Below, in pieces: positions 1 through 6,880 of a DNA stretch of 9,428 nt (its first letter is position 1; every line of letters starts with the position of its first letter). The stretch comes from Lentisphaerota bacterium. Its GTDB lineage: Bacteria > Verrucomicrobiota > Kiritimatiellia > RFP12 > UBA1067. Location of the stretch: NCBI GenBank assembly GCA_022839525.1, contig JALHET010000106.1:1-9428 (forward strand), written 5' to 3'. A program made the position numbers and the translations under genes. A model generated the notes under the pieces. It ran no database searches. It saw only the letters and a program-made list of their open reading frames with translations, and was not told the origin of the DNA.

Positions 1-1060
1 GGCGACCCGCTGCGTCTTCATGAGCGCCGGCATTCTGGACGGCTTCACCCTTGAGAACGGCCGGACACGGACCGGTGGCGGCCACCCCAGCACGAATGAA
101 TACACCCGCGGCGGCGGGGGTGTCTGCATCATGACGCCGCTCCCCGGCACCGTGGTGAAGAACTGCGTGATCCGCAACAACCAGTCCCAGACCGGCGGGG
201 GGGTCACCGGCGGCAAGACAGAAAACATCGATACGTACGCGGCATACCGGCACAACGCGACGGTTGTCGATTGCGTGATCACCAACAATACGGCCGCCTA
301 TGGCGGCGGCATCGCCTACTATTCGACCTTCGACCGTTGCCTGATCTCGGATAACACGGCGACCACCCAGGGCGGCGGCGCCTATGACGTCAAGCAGGGC
401 GTCAACAACTCCCTGTTCATCCGGAACACGGCTCCCGCGAACGCTGCAGGCGGCGTCTACATCGGCACGGTGAACAATTGCACCGTGACCACTAACAGCA
501 ACGGCGGCGCGTTCGGTTCCTCGACGAGCAAGCTCTACGTCAACAACACGATCGTGTGGGGCAATACCGTCTGGGACATCAACCCGAACGGCAATGCGAT
601 CGAGGTGAACGTGTGTACCTCCAATCCGTCGTTCCGCGACGCGGCGAACGGCGACTACCGGCTGGCGCGGGGGTCGCCCTGCATCGACGCGGGCGACAAC
701 GCGAAAGTCGTCGGCACGCTGGATCTCGCGGGAAAGGAGCGTGTCGCGTCCGGCACGGTGGACATTGGCGCGCATGAGTTCCCCGCGTCGGTCCGCGTCA
801 CGTTCGATGTGTCGCCGGGGGTCTACACGGCCACGGGTTCGAGTGTCATGAATGTGTTTGTTCCGGCCACGGACCAGGTGTACGGAAGCTGGCTCCCCTC
901 CGTGACGGTTCATTATCCGGGGCATGAACCTGCCCGGTGGACGTCGCTGCCCGGCGGCGCGGGAGCCGAGATCCGGGCGGACACGCCGCTGCAGAGCCTC
1001 GACGACCACACCGTTTATCTGCGGTGGCGAAGACGCGGGCTGATCATTCAGATCCGTTAA
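1..1060 (+). CDS. Right-handed beta-helix repeat protein, 3' part (5' end outside window)
   Basis: The frame is open from base 2, so the gene begins upstream; the Met at 20 is internal and not a credible start. The visible part (about 352 residues, counting from base 2) has at least five Asn- and Gly-rich coils of the PbH1 type, with recurring cores such as VVKNCVIRNN, TVVDCVITNN, TFDRCLISDN and TVNNCTV, each followed by a GGG or GG turn. Next comes the cap seen at the end of many such proteins (RGSPCIDAGDN, then DLAGKERV, then VDIGAHEF). The last 90 or so residues (about nt 785-1040) resemble a degenerate InlB B-repeat / Listeria-Bacteroides repeat: VTF, YGSWLP, a central Trp, then DDHTVYLRW. 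The protein is probably secreted or surface-exposed and may bind or cleave polysaccharide; no catalytic residues can be assigned. It ends 13 nt before the transporter gene, so co-transcription is likely. The fold call is firm, the function is not. Confidence 0.8.
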   Translation, partial: ATRCVFMSAGILDGFTLENGRTRTGGGHPSTNEYTRGGGGVCIMTPLPGTVVKNCVIRNNQSQTGGGVTGGKTENIDTYAAYRHNATVVDCVITNNTAAYGGGIAYYSTFDRCLISDNTATTQGGGAYDVKQGVNNSLFIRNTAPANAAGGVYIGTVNNCTVTTNSNGGAFGSSTSKLYVNNTIVWGNTVWDINPNGNAIEVNVCTSNPSFRDAANGDYRLARGSPCIDAGDNAKVVGTLDLAGKERVASGTVDIGAHEFPASVRVTFDVSPGVYTATGSSVMNVFVPATDQVYGSWLPSVTVHYPGHEPARWTSLPGGAGAEIRADTPLQSLDDHTVYLRWRRRGLIIQIR

Positions 1061-1062
1061 CT

Positions 1063-1067
1063 GAGGA
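1063..1067 (+). promoter_or_regulatory. Shine-Dalgarno site for the MFS transporter
   Basis: GAGGA lies 6 nt before the ATG at 1074. This favours 1074 over the in-frame ATG at 1080, which would be 12 nt away. The site lies in the 13-nt gap after the beta-helix stop, with no room for a separate promoter. Confidence 0.6.
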
Positions 1068-1073
1068 AAACGA

Positions 1074-2522
1074 ATGGTTATGACTGACACGCGGGCAACG
1101 CCAATGTTGCCCGTCAAGGGAAGCCCCCTGTTTCTGACGCTCGTTTGCCTGGTGGCGGCGGTGGGGGGGCTCCTGTTCGGGTTCGACACCGCCGTCATTT
1201 CCGGCACCTTCGGGTTTGTTGAAAAGCAGTTCGCGCTGAGCAAACTGATGTTGGGCTGGTTCGGCAGCGCGGCGTTGGCCGGCTGTGTGCTCGGCGCGAT
1301 GGTGGCGGGCTGGCTGGGCGACCGCTTCGGGCGCAAGCCGGTCCTGATTGCCAGCGCGGTCTTTTTCTTCGTTTCCGCGCTGTACTCGGCGATCCCGCCG
1401 AACTTCACCGTCCTGATCATCGCGCGGCTGATCGGGGGCGTGGGCGTCGGTATCGCTTCCGTGCTGGCGCCGCTCTACATCTCCGAGTTTGCGCCGCCGA
1501 AAATCCGCGGGCGGCTGGTGGCGCTGTACCAGCTTTCGATCGTGGTCGGCATCTTGCTGGCCTACTTCTCGAACTGGGTGCTGTTGGGCTTTGCCGAGGC
1601 GCACCCGCAGGCGTTCGGCGGAAAGGGCGTATTCCACTGGCTTCTGGTCGGGCAGGTGTGGCGCGGTATGTTCGCTGCGGAGCTGATCCCCAACACGATC
1701 TTCATCCTGCTCCTGCTCCTGGTGCCGGAAAGCCCGCGCTGGCTGGTGAACGCCGGACGCACGGATCAGGCGTTCGTCATTCTGGCACGGGTGAACGGTT
1801 CTGAAACGGCGCGGCGGGAACTGCAGGCGATCCAGGCGTCCGCAGAGCGGGAAGAGGGGTCGCTCGCCGAGCTGTTCAAGCCGGGGTTGCGGGTCGCGCT
1901 GATCGTTGGGGTGGGACTGTCGGTGTTCGGGCAGATGACCGGCGTAAACTCGGTGATCTATTACGGGCCGAGCATTCTCAAGGAGGCGGGGCTGGATCTC
2001 GGCGGCGCGATGGGGTATCAGGTGGCGCTGGGGCTGGTCAACCTGGTCTTCACCCTGCTGGCGGTGTGGAAGGTGGATTCTTGGGGCAGGCGCCCCCTGC
2101 TGATCGGGGGCATGGCGGTGGTCACGCTTTCGCTGGGCACGGCAGGTTTGCTTTTCGCCGCAAAACTGGCGTCCGGGTTTCTGATCGTGTGCGTGCTGGG
2201 GGTCTACATGGCGTGTGTGGCCCTCTCGATCTGCGCGGTGATCTGGGTGTTGACGCCCGAGATTTTCCCGAACCGCATCCGGGGCCGCGCGATGTCCATT
2301 GCCGTGTTCGCGAACTGGGCGGTCAACACCGTCAACGCATTCCTGTTCCCCTGGTTCGCCGCGCGGTTCGGGATGCACGCGGTCTTTCTGACGTTTGCGG
2401 GGATCTGTCTGGTCGCCACCGTGTTTTTCTGGCGGTTTGTGCCTGAGACCAAAGGAAAGAGTCTGGAAGAGATCGAAGAATATTGGCTGGGGCGGCAGAA
2501 AAAATTGGGAGGGGGAGCGTGA
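1074..2522 (+). CDS. MFS sugar porter (XylE/GLUT-like, 12 TM)
   Basis: A 482-residue inner-membrane transporter of the sugar porter family, expected to import a monosaccharide by proton symport. Family signatures are in the usual order: GGLLFGFDTAVISG in TM1 (31-44), GDRFGRK in the TM2-3 loop (82-88), RLIGGVGVG (118-126), QLS in TM5 (153-155), PESPRWL after TM6 (218-224), QMTGVNSVIYY in TM7 (287-297), WGRRP (337-341), PEIFPNRIRGR (395-405) and VPETKG at the end (456-461). A long TM5-TM6 loop (about 168-198) recalls E. coli XylE. By alignment from memory to XylE, the first Gln of the TM7 QQ pair is Gly286 here and Gln415 is Asn414, while the TM10 Trp is kept (Trp391), so the substrate may not be xylose. 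Its TGA overlaps the next ATG by 1 nt (TGATG), implying translational coupling. With a fucosidase in the locus, fucose or another released sugar is a reasonable guess but is not shown. Confidence 0.95.
   Translation: MVMTDTRATPMLPVKGSPLFLTLVCLVAAVGGLLFGFDTAVISGTFGFVEKQFALSKLMLGWFGSAALAGCVLGAMVAGWLGDRFGRKPVLIASAVFFFVSALYSAIPPNFTVLIIARLIGGVGVGIASVLAPLYISEFAPPKIRGRLVALYQLSIVVGILLAYFSNWVLLGFAEAHPQAFGGKGVFHWLLVGQVWRGMFAAELIPNTIFILLLLLVPESPRWLVNAGRTDQAFVILARVNGSETARRELQAIQASAEREEGSLAELFKPGLRVALIVGVGLSVFGQMTGVNSVIYYGPSILKEAGLDLGGAMGYQVALGLVNLVFTLLAVWKVDSWGRRPLLIGGMAVVTLSLGTAGLLFAAKLASGFLIVCVLGVYMACVALSICAVIWVLTPEIFPNRIRGRAMSIAVFANWAVNTVNAFLFPWFAARFGMHAVFLTFAGICLVATVFFWRFVPETKGKSLEEIEEYWLGRQKKLGGGA
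2507..2517 (+). promoter_or_regulatory. Strong Shine-Dalgarno inside the transporter 3' end
   Basis: A purine run GGGAGGGGGAG ends 4 nt before the ATG at 2522. It fixes that ATG as the start of the downstream exported protein, not the in-frame TTG at 2483. The following peptide (Lys/Arg-rich, then hydrophobic) is a signal sequence only when read from this ATG. Confidence 0.65.
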
Positions 2523-4678
2523 TGAACGGGAAAAGGGCGAAGGGGCGCCTTCTCGGCATGTTGGCGGGTCTCGGCTGCATGTCTGCCGCAGCGGCGCTTC
2601 AGGCGGGTCTTGTTTTTTCCTGCGGGGAGGCGAACGACCTGTACCGGACAGTGAAGGCGGCGGGGCTCGCGGCGGCGCGGTGCGGCACGCCGTCTGAGGC
2701 CGTTGAACAGGCTCTGAAGGGCGACGGCGTCCTGATTTTGGCTGACGGGTATCCGAAGCACACCACGGCACTGACAACGGATCTGTATGCGGCGGCGGCA
2801 CGGAAAGGCGTGCGGGTCTATGTGGAGTATCCCTCGGTGATTCCGGAGATGGACATGCTTCCCCCTAAGGAGATGCGCTACGAGCGGGCCGTGACGTCGT
2901 CGGGCTTTTTCGGTGAAAGGCTGCCCGCGCTACGCATTCTGGCGATCAACGGCCTCCGGCTGTTGCCGGTCAAGGCGGAAACCCCCCATCTGGTCGCCGC
3001 GCGCGTGGCGGGATTCGACACCGCGGTCTACGGGCTTCCGGAGGAGACGTTCCCGCTGCTGTTCGAGCATCCCCGGGGCGGGCTTCTTGTCGCCACCACG
3101 CAACTCAGCCGTTTCATCACAGGCCGCTACGCGCCGCAAGACGCATGGCAGGCCGTCTGGCGGACGGTGCTGGGCTGGCTTCAGCCAGAGGCGGAGGCGG
3201 CGGCTTTGAACTGGGAGCCTGTCGTGCGTCCGGCTTACGGGCGCGACGCGGCGCTTCCGCCTGACGCCGAAAGGCAGGCGGTGCGCCTTGGGACAGAATG
3301 GTTCTTCAAGGCGAAGCTGTTCCTGGACACGGCGCGGCCCGGGCACGAGTGGGAACTGACGGCGGCAGAGGTCGAGCAGATGAAGAAAAGCGCAAAGGTC
3401 GCGACCGGCCTGTTCGGCATTCGCGAGGGACTGCGTTCGCAGATCCTGCCGGACGGGAGCCAGCCCCAGCTCGGAAGCCGGCGCGGCGACTGCACGGCAG
3501 AGGCGGCGATGGCGCTGGCTTTTGGCGGACGGCTACTGGATGATGCCCGGCAGACGGCTGTGGCGGCGAACCTGCTGGACTTCTATTTGCTCCGCTCCCA
3601 CGCGACGAAACGGGAACGGGGCGATCCGGCGCACGGCGCGTACGGCCTGATCGCTTGGGGGATCGACAGCAAAGGCCTGTATGTGGCGAATTACGGCGAC
3701 GACAACGCGCGCCTGATGCTGGGTGCCCTGGCCGCTGCGGCGCTGACGGGCGAAGACCGGTGGGACGAGACCGTGATGCGCTGCCTGCTCGGCAACCTCC
3801 GCACGAGCGGGCGTTTTGGGTTCAGGGGAGGGCGCATCGATATTCCCGCGCTGTCGAAGCAGGGCTGGGAGCCTTTTTTCCGGCGCGAGATCACCAATTA
3901 CACCGGCCACTACGAAAGTTATCTCTGGGCGTGTTACCTGTGGGCCTACCACAAGACCGGCTTTGAGCTGTTCTACGAGCGTGCCGAAACAGCGATCCGC
4001 ATGATGATGGCGCAGTACACCGACGGGTGGCGCTGGACGAACGGGCTGGCACAGGAGAAGGCTCGGATGCTGTTGCCGCTGGCCTGGCTGGTGCGGGTGA
4101 AGGATACGCCCGAACACCGGGCGTGGCTGAGAAAGGCCGTGGACGGCGTGGTTGCCCTTCAGGCGCCGTGCGGCGCGATCCGCGAGGAGATTGGGTTGCC
4201 CGGCAAAGGCAAATATCCTCCGCCCCGCTCGAACGGCGACTACGGAAAGCACGAGGCGCCGCTGATCCAGACCAACGGCGAGCCCGTGGCGGATATGCTC
4301 TACACGGCCAACTTCGCGTTCATCGGGCTGCACGAGGCGGCCGCGGCCGGAGACGGGGCCGCGAAACGGGCCTCGGACAAAATGGCCGAGTTCTTCTGCC
4401 GTATCCAGGCGCGTTCGGACGCCCACCCGCAGGTGGACGGCGGCTGGTTCCGGGCGTTCGATTTCGGGCGCTGGGAAACGTGGGCCAGCAATGCGGACGC
4501 GGGTTGGGGCGCTTGGACCATCGAAAGCGGCTGGACCCAAGGGTGGATCGTGTCGGTGCTGACCCTGCGCCAGATGAACGGCTCGCTCTGGGACCTGACG
4601 TCCGGCAGCAAAATCGCCCGGCACTTCGGCAAGCTCCGTGCAACCATGATTCCCGACGCTGCATTGTCTTCGCGATAG
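2522..4678 (+). CDS. Exported two-domain protein: GATase-like N-terminus plus six-hairpin (alpha-toroid) hydrolase-like C-terminus
   Basis: A 718-residue protein from the ATG at 2522. Residues 1-28 (MNGKRAKGR, then a Leu/Ala/Gly stretch ending near LQA) look like a signal peptide. Residues about 29-230 have alternating strands and helices (VLILADGYP at 70-78, VRVYVEYP at 97-104, GGLLVATTQLSRF at 186-198) and recall GATase-like or ThuA-like domains attached to glycan-processing enzymes; no Cys-His-Glu triad is evident, so this domain is probably non-catalytic. Residues about 250-700 are helical and rich in aromatic and acidic residues, with motifs typical of six-hairpin glycosidase folds: GDCTAEAAMAL (322-332), NYGDDNARLMLG (390-401), NYTGHYESYLWA (459-470), DGWRWTNGLAQEKARM (501-516), DMLYTANFAF (591-600) and a Trp-rich end, WGAWTIESGWTQGWI (662-676). 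I cannot assign a CAZy family. Catalysis probably uses Asp/Glu in the central motifs, which is inference. Start-stop overlap with the sugar porter and nearness to GH29 point to periplasmic glycan breakdown. Confidence 0.75.
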   Translation: MNGKRAKGRLLGMLAGLGCMSAAAALQAGLVFSCGEANDLYRTVKAAGLAAARCGTPSEAVEQALKGDGVLILADGYPKHTTALTTDLYAAAARKGVRVYVEYPSVIPEMDMLPPKEMRYERAVTSSGFFGERLPALRILAINGLRLLPVKAETPHLVAARVAGFDTAVYGLPEETFPLLFEHPRGGLLVATTQLSRFITGRYAPQDAWQAVWRTVLGWLQPEAEAAALNWEPVVRPAYGRDAALPPDAERQAVRLGTEWFFKAKLFLDTARPGHEWELTAAEVEQMKKSAKVATGLFGIREGLRSQILPDGSQPQLGSRRGDCTAEAAMALAFGGRLLDDARQTAVAANLLDFYLLRSHATKRERGDPAHGAYGLIAWGIDSKGLYVANYGDDNARLMLGALAAAALTGEDRWDETVMRCLLGNLRTSGRFGFRGGRIDIPALSKQGWEPFFRREITNYTGHYESYLWACYLWAYHKTGFELFYERAETAIRMMMAQYTDGWRWTNGLAQEKARMLLPLAWLVRVKDTPEHRAWLRKAVDGVVALQAPCGAIREEIGLPGKGKYPPPRSNGDYGKHEAPLIQTNGEPVADMLYTANFAFIGLHEAAAAGDGAAKRASDKMAEFFCRIQARSDAHPQVDGGWFRAFDFGRWETWASNADAGWGAWTIESGWTQGWIVSVLTLRQMNGSLWDLTSGSKIARHFGKLRATMIPDAALSSR

Positions 4679-4713
4679 CCCATCCCCGGGCGTGGGGAAG
4701 GCGTTGACAAGGT

Positions 4714-4968
4714 ATGAGCACTCGGTTCTTCACCAACCGCCGCAGCAACATTCACCTTTACCCCGACGACTGGAAGAAGCTGCCGATCCCCGATGTGCCG
4801 CCTGAGCGCCAGCAGCCCCTCGTCGAACTCGTCGACCGCATCCTCACCGCCAAATCCGCCGATCCCGCCGCCGACATCTCCGCCCTCGAAGCCGAACTCG
4901 ATCAACTCGTCCGCAGGCTGTACGGGCTTGACGACGCCGAAACCGCGATTGTAGAGGCAAAGGACTAA
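4714..4968 (+). pseudogene. C-terminal remnant of a type IIG / Eco57I-like restriction-modification enzyme (TaqI-like specificity domain)
   Basis: Eighty-four codons that match only the extreme C-terminus of large fused methyltransferase-endonuclease proteins. After FFTNRRSNIHLYP comes the typical ending DDWKKLPIPDVPPERQQPL (18-36), then LVDRILTAK (39-47), SADPAADISALEAELDQLV (48-66) and RRLYGLDDAETAIVE (67-81). In the full family this helical tail follows the target-recognition domain and roughly a thousand residues of methylase and nuclease. None of that is present: the frame has a TGA at 4705, and only 35 nt separate this fragment from the hydrolase stop. The 5' part was therefore lost in a rearrangement at about 4679-4714. 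The ATG at 4714 lacks a well-spaced ribosome site. The reading frame is intact and its TAA overlaps the next ATG (TAATG), preserving the old operon order. The family call is firm; whether the fragment is expressed is unknown. Confidence 0.75.
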
Positions 4969-5882
4969 TGACCGATCAAGTTAAAATAGAGGCGGCTATG
5001 ACTCTCACGGCAGAGTCAATGCGTCTTGCCAAAAACGTCGAGTCGTTGCTGTCCCAGATTCTCCCGCCTAAAATCTGGGATGCTGACCTATATGTCTTTC
5101 GGCATTCACCAGAAGCACAAAAAGACCCCATCGTTTTTTGCTGGTTGAAATTGGCCGGAGCCGTAGCGACTGTTGTTCCGATGTGCAGTCTCATGGCGGC
5201 TGGTTTCTGTTTCGCCGCAGTAATTCTTGCGCGGTCTGTTTGGGAGGCGGTCTTGTCGATCACATTCATGCTCCCCAATCCTAACATCCCCGATTGGCCG
5301 AACGAAAAACAGAAAAAGGCGCTCTCTAATTTTTACACCGAGATCTGGGATGACCATCTGAAACCCTACGAAACCACAAAGAAGATATCTCAGATACCCC
5401 TTAAATATCTTTGTGCAGCCTGGGGGAATATCGCAGGCGCATTGCCCGGCCTAAACCCGCACGACATGACACAAACTGCTCGCCAACATATGTCGTGCGA
5501 TTCGAATTACACCCACATGGGTTACCCGGCACTCATGGAACTGTTCCGGGAAGATCCGGTCAGGTTGAGAGGAAAAGAGTCTACACATGCATACTTCACA
5601 TTACAACATGCTGTCACTAGCCTCAACTCCGTCTGCTACGCTACATCTCTCATTCTCGACACCCAGGTAAAAGACCTACAAAAAAAATCCGATGGGCCTA
5701 CGGTGGTGCGACTCATCGCTACCTGCAGACAGCAGCAAAGAAAAATAGAAGCTATTTCACAACGCCTGACGACTGGCTTCGGATTAAACTGCGACAGCAC
5801 AAAACTTCTAAGAGCCATGAAAACAGGCAAACCCATTGATGATCTTCTTAACCCCAATCATTCAGAAAGGCCCACCCCATGA
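4968..5882 (+). CDS. Uncharacterised all-alpha protein coupled to the R-M remnant
   Basis: A 304-residue protein of unknown function. Its start overlaps the stop of the R-M fragment by 1 nt (TAATG, with AAGGA just upstream), and its TGA overlaps the next ATG by 4 nt (ATGA), so it belongs to a translationally coupled chain. It looks all-helical. A hydrophobic stretch at 57-92 could be one or two membrane helices or buried core. It is followed by RSVWEAV (89-95), and later by NYTHMGYPAL (180-189), with a basic, Gln-rich helix at 250-268. The Arg-x3-Glu helix plus a later Tyr/His motif recalls DUF5677-type or AbiV-like helical proteins, but I cannot confirm this. Base use differs from its neighbours: for example 5281-5340 has 27 G/C of 60, against 40 of 60 at 2041-2100 in the transporter, which suggests a transferred gene. 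Position after a restriction-modification gene points to a defence accessory role, as inference. Confidence 0.7.
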   Translation: MTDQVKIEAAMTLTAESMRLAKNVESLLSQILPPKIWDADLYVFRHSPEAQKDPIVFCWLKLAGAVATVVPMCSLMAAGFCFAAVILARSVWEAVLSITFMLPNPNIPDWPNEKQKKALSNFYTEIWDDHLKPYETTKKISQIPLKYLCAAWGNIAGALPGLNPHDMTQTARQHMSCDSNYTHMGYPALMELFREDPVRLRGKESTHAYFTLQHAVTSLNSVCYATSLILDTQVKDLQKKSDGPTVVRLIATCRQQQRKIEAISQRLTTGFGLNCDSTKLLRAMKTGKPIDDLLNPNHSERPTP

Positions 5883-6553
5883 CACAACCTATCCGCAACA
5901 TCCTTCGTGACCTCGACAACATCCGTGAGAGCCTGCTCGCATTCTCGGACGACGTTTGGCTCGGCATCGACCACAACGACACGTCCGCCATGAAAGCCGG
6001 CATCGCCTTCAAGGAGAAGCTCAACGCCCAGCTTGACGCTTTTGGAAAACTCTCGGACGAGATAACCCGCCTTGTGCAGGAGTACACCCAAATCCAGACT
6101 GGGGGCGAGGCCTTTCCAGAAACCGAAATCGGCAAGACCGATGCCGACAACACCCGTATCATCAAAGACCTCAACCGCAACGAGCCCCACACCCTCACGG
6201 AAGACTTCACCTACATGCGCCCCTGCGGTTTCGTTCTCGACGGCAAAGGTTACCAAGATATCACCACATGGACTCGCGTTTACGAGCTTATCATTCGCCA
6301 TTTGGCCAAAAAAGATCCGGCTCTCTTCAAAGCGCTACCCGATAATCCCGCTATGACCTCCAAACGCGGCTATCGCCGTTTCAGTCGTAACCCGGACGAC
6401 CTGCGAAAGCCCCTCGCGCTCCCCGACGGTATCTATGCTGAAGGCAACTTTTCCGCCAACCACATTTGCGCATCCGTCCGCACTCTTCTTGAGTTTTTCT
6501 CTATCCCCCTTGACGCCTGCACCATCTTCCTCCGCCAAGACCGTAATGCGTGA
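5879..6553 (+). CDS. Uncharacterised protein, probably truncated by an in-frame TGA
   Basis: A 224-residue product, last in the coupled chain, starting at ATG 5879 within the ATGA overlap. Residues 1-72 are long amphipathic helices (NIRESLLAFSDDVWLGIDHND at 14-34, then FGKLSDEITRLVQEYT at 55-70), probably coiled coil. Residues about 105-220 form a module I have the impression of having seen in other uncharacterised proteins: DFTYMRPCGFVLDGKGY, the helix TTWTRVYELIIRHL, then KRGYRRFSRNPDDLRKP and IYAEGNFSANHICASVRTLLEFF, which looks like a small DNA- or RNA-binding fold with conserved Arg and Asn-Phe-Ser-Ala-Asn. I cannot name the family. The frame continues past the TGA at 6551-6553 for 40 codons with a coherent helical tail (FAQYWQALSFDAKETAAANI and onward) to a TAA at 6674, so the natural product was probably about 265 residues. 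The ending is doubtful until homologues are aligned. Confidence 0.65.
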   Translation: MTQPIRNILRDLDNIRESLLAFSDDVWLGIDHNDTSAMKAGIAFKEKLNAQLDAFGKLSDEITRLVQEYTQIQTGGEAFPETEIGKTDADNTRIIKDLNRNEPHTLTEDFTYMRPCGFVLDGKGYQDITTWTRVYELIIRHLAKKDPALFKALPDNPAMTSKRGYRRFSRNPDDLRKPLALPDGIYAEGNFSANHICASVRTLLEFFSIPLDACTIFLRQDRNA

Positions 6554-6676
6554 TGCAGCTCATTCGCCCAATACTGGCAAGCGCTGTCCTTTGATGCCAA
6601 AGAAACAGCCGCCGCCAATATCCGCCGCCATCTGGCGGAAATCAGAAACGCCGCCGCACAGTCGGGATCGAATTAA
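6554..6676 (+). pseudogene. In-frame 3' tail of the interrupted gene beyond its TGA
   Basis: Forty codons in the same frame as the upstream gene, from directly after the TGA at 6551-6553 to a TAA at 6674-6676. The translation (YWQALSFDAKETAAANIRRH, then LAEIRNAAAQSGSN) is amphipathic and protein-like, with no further stop. The simplest reading is a nonsense mutation, such as CGA or CAG-type to TGA, in a gene that once ended at 6676. The final 57 nt of this tail lie inside the left copy of the 61-bp direct repeat. Confidence 0.5.
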
Positions 6677-6680
6677 GGGC
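6620..6680 (+). repeat. 61-bp direct repeat, left copy (gene 3' end)
   Basis: It matches 7892-7952 at 60 of 61 positions; the one difference is G at 6635 against A at 7907 (CTGGCGG versus CTGACGG). Identity stops sharply on both sides (6619 T against G; 6681 G against T). The repeat covers the last codons and the TAA of the upstream reading frame, plus four bases after it. The offset between copies is 1272 bp. Confidence 0.9.
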
Positions 6681-6712
6681 GGGGCAAGAAGTGTGCTCGG
6701 TTAACGCGAACG

Positions 6713-6739
6713 TTTAAGATCACAAGCTGTGATCTTAAA
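6713..6739. promoter_or_regulatory. Perfect 12-bp inverted repeat upstream of the ORF6N gene (possible operator)
   Basis: Left arm TTTAAGATCACA (6713-6724), 3-nt centre AGC, right arm TGTGATCTTAAA (6728-6739). There is no T-run after it (GGGAG follows), so a rho-independent terminator is unlikely. It lies 76 nt upstream of the predicted -35 of the ORF6N gene. Its half-site is related to the palindrome inside that gene at 7099-7131. Confidence 0.6.
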
Positions 6740-6815
6740 GGGAGATTGTCACGGTCATTCGCGGTTTGAAAAAGCAGAGCCATGCCTTTCCGTGTGTTCT
6801 GCGTTATCTCCCGCC

Positions 6816-6844
6816 TTGTCCAAATCCGCTCACGGGGCTATCAT
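6816..6844 (+). promoter_or_regulatory. Putative sigma70-type promoter for the ORF6N gene
   Basis: TTGTCC (6816-6821, 4 of 6 to TTGACA), a 17-nt spacer, then TATCAT (6839-6844, 5 of 6 to TATAAT). Transcription would start at about 6851, giving a leader of about 30 nt before the ATG at 6881. This is a pattern match only. Confidence 0.4.
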
Positions 6845-6880
6845 GCGCAACACTTGAATTGATCACTCTGAGAAAAAAAG

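Larger units (their letters stand above)
6681..6880. other. Leader region of the ORF6N gene, 200 bp without a gene
   Basis: No credible coding frame. It holds a perfect inverted repeat near its left end and a sigma70-like promoter 37 nt before the ORF6N start. The base mix is moderate, unlike the GC-rich glycan genes. I see no integrase site or tRNA in it. Confidence 0.5.

Noticed and set aside
2483..2521. TTG start 13 codons upstream for the exported protein
   Set aside because: It would bury the signal peptide behind MAGAAEKIGRGSV and overlap the porter more deeply; the ATG at 2522 has a strong ribosome site and the TGATG overlap.
1044..2801. Long open frame on the minus strand (585 codons) opposite the sugar porter
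   Set aside because: Its product is a low-complexity Arg/Gln/Pro/His-rich string, as expected for the antisense of a GC-rich membrane-protein gene; the plus strand carries an unmistakable MFS protein.
3533..4624. Minus-strand open frame (363 codons) opposite the six-hairpin gene
   Set aside because: A GC-driven shadow with no recognisable domain; the plus-strand protein has consistent motifs throughout.
6551..6553. TGA as a selenocysteine codon
   Set aside because: No convincing bacterial SECIS hairpin directly downstream, only a weak CAGC/GCTG pairing, and nothing in the protein suggests a redox site; a nonsense mutation is simpler.
6435..6704. 89-codon plus-strand open frame overlapping the gene end and repeat
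   Set aside because: It is out of frame with both the upstream gene and its in-frame tail, and has a Pro/Ser-rich, non-protein-like composition.
6713..6739. Upstream palindrome as a rho-independent terminator of the preceding gene
   Set aside because: The stem is AT-rich at its base and is followed by GGGAG instead of a T-run.
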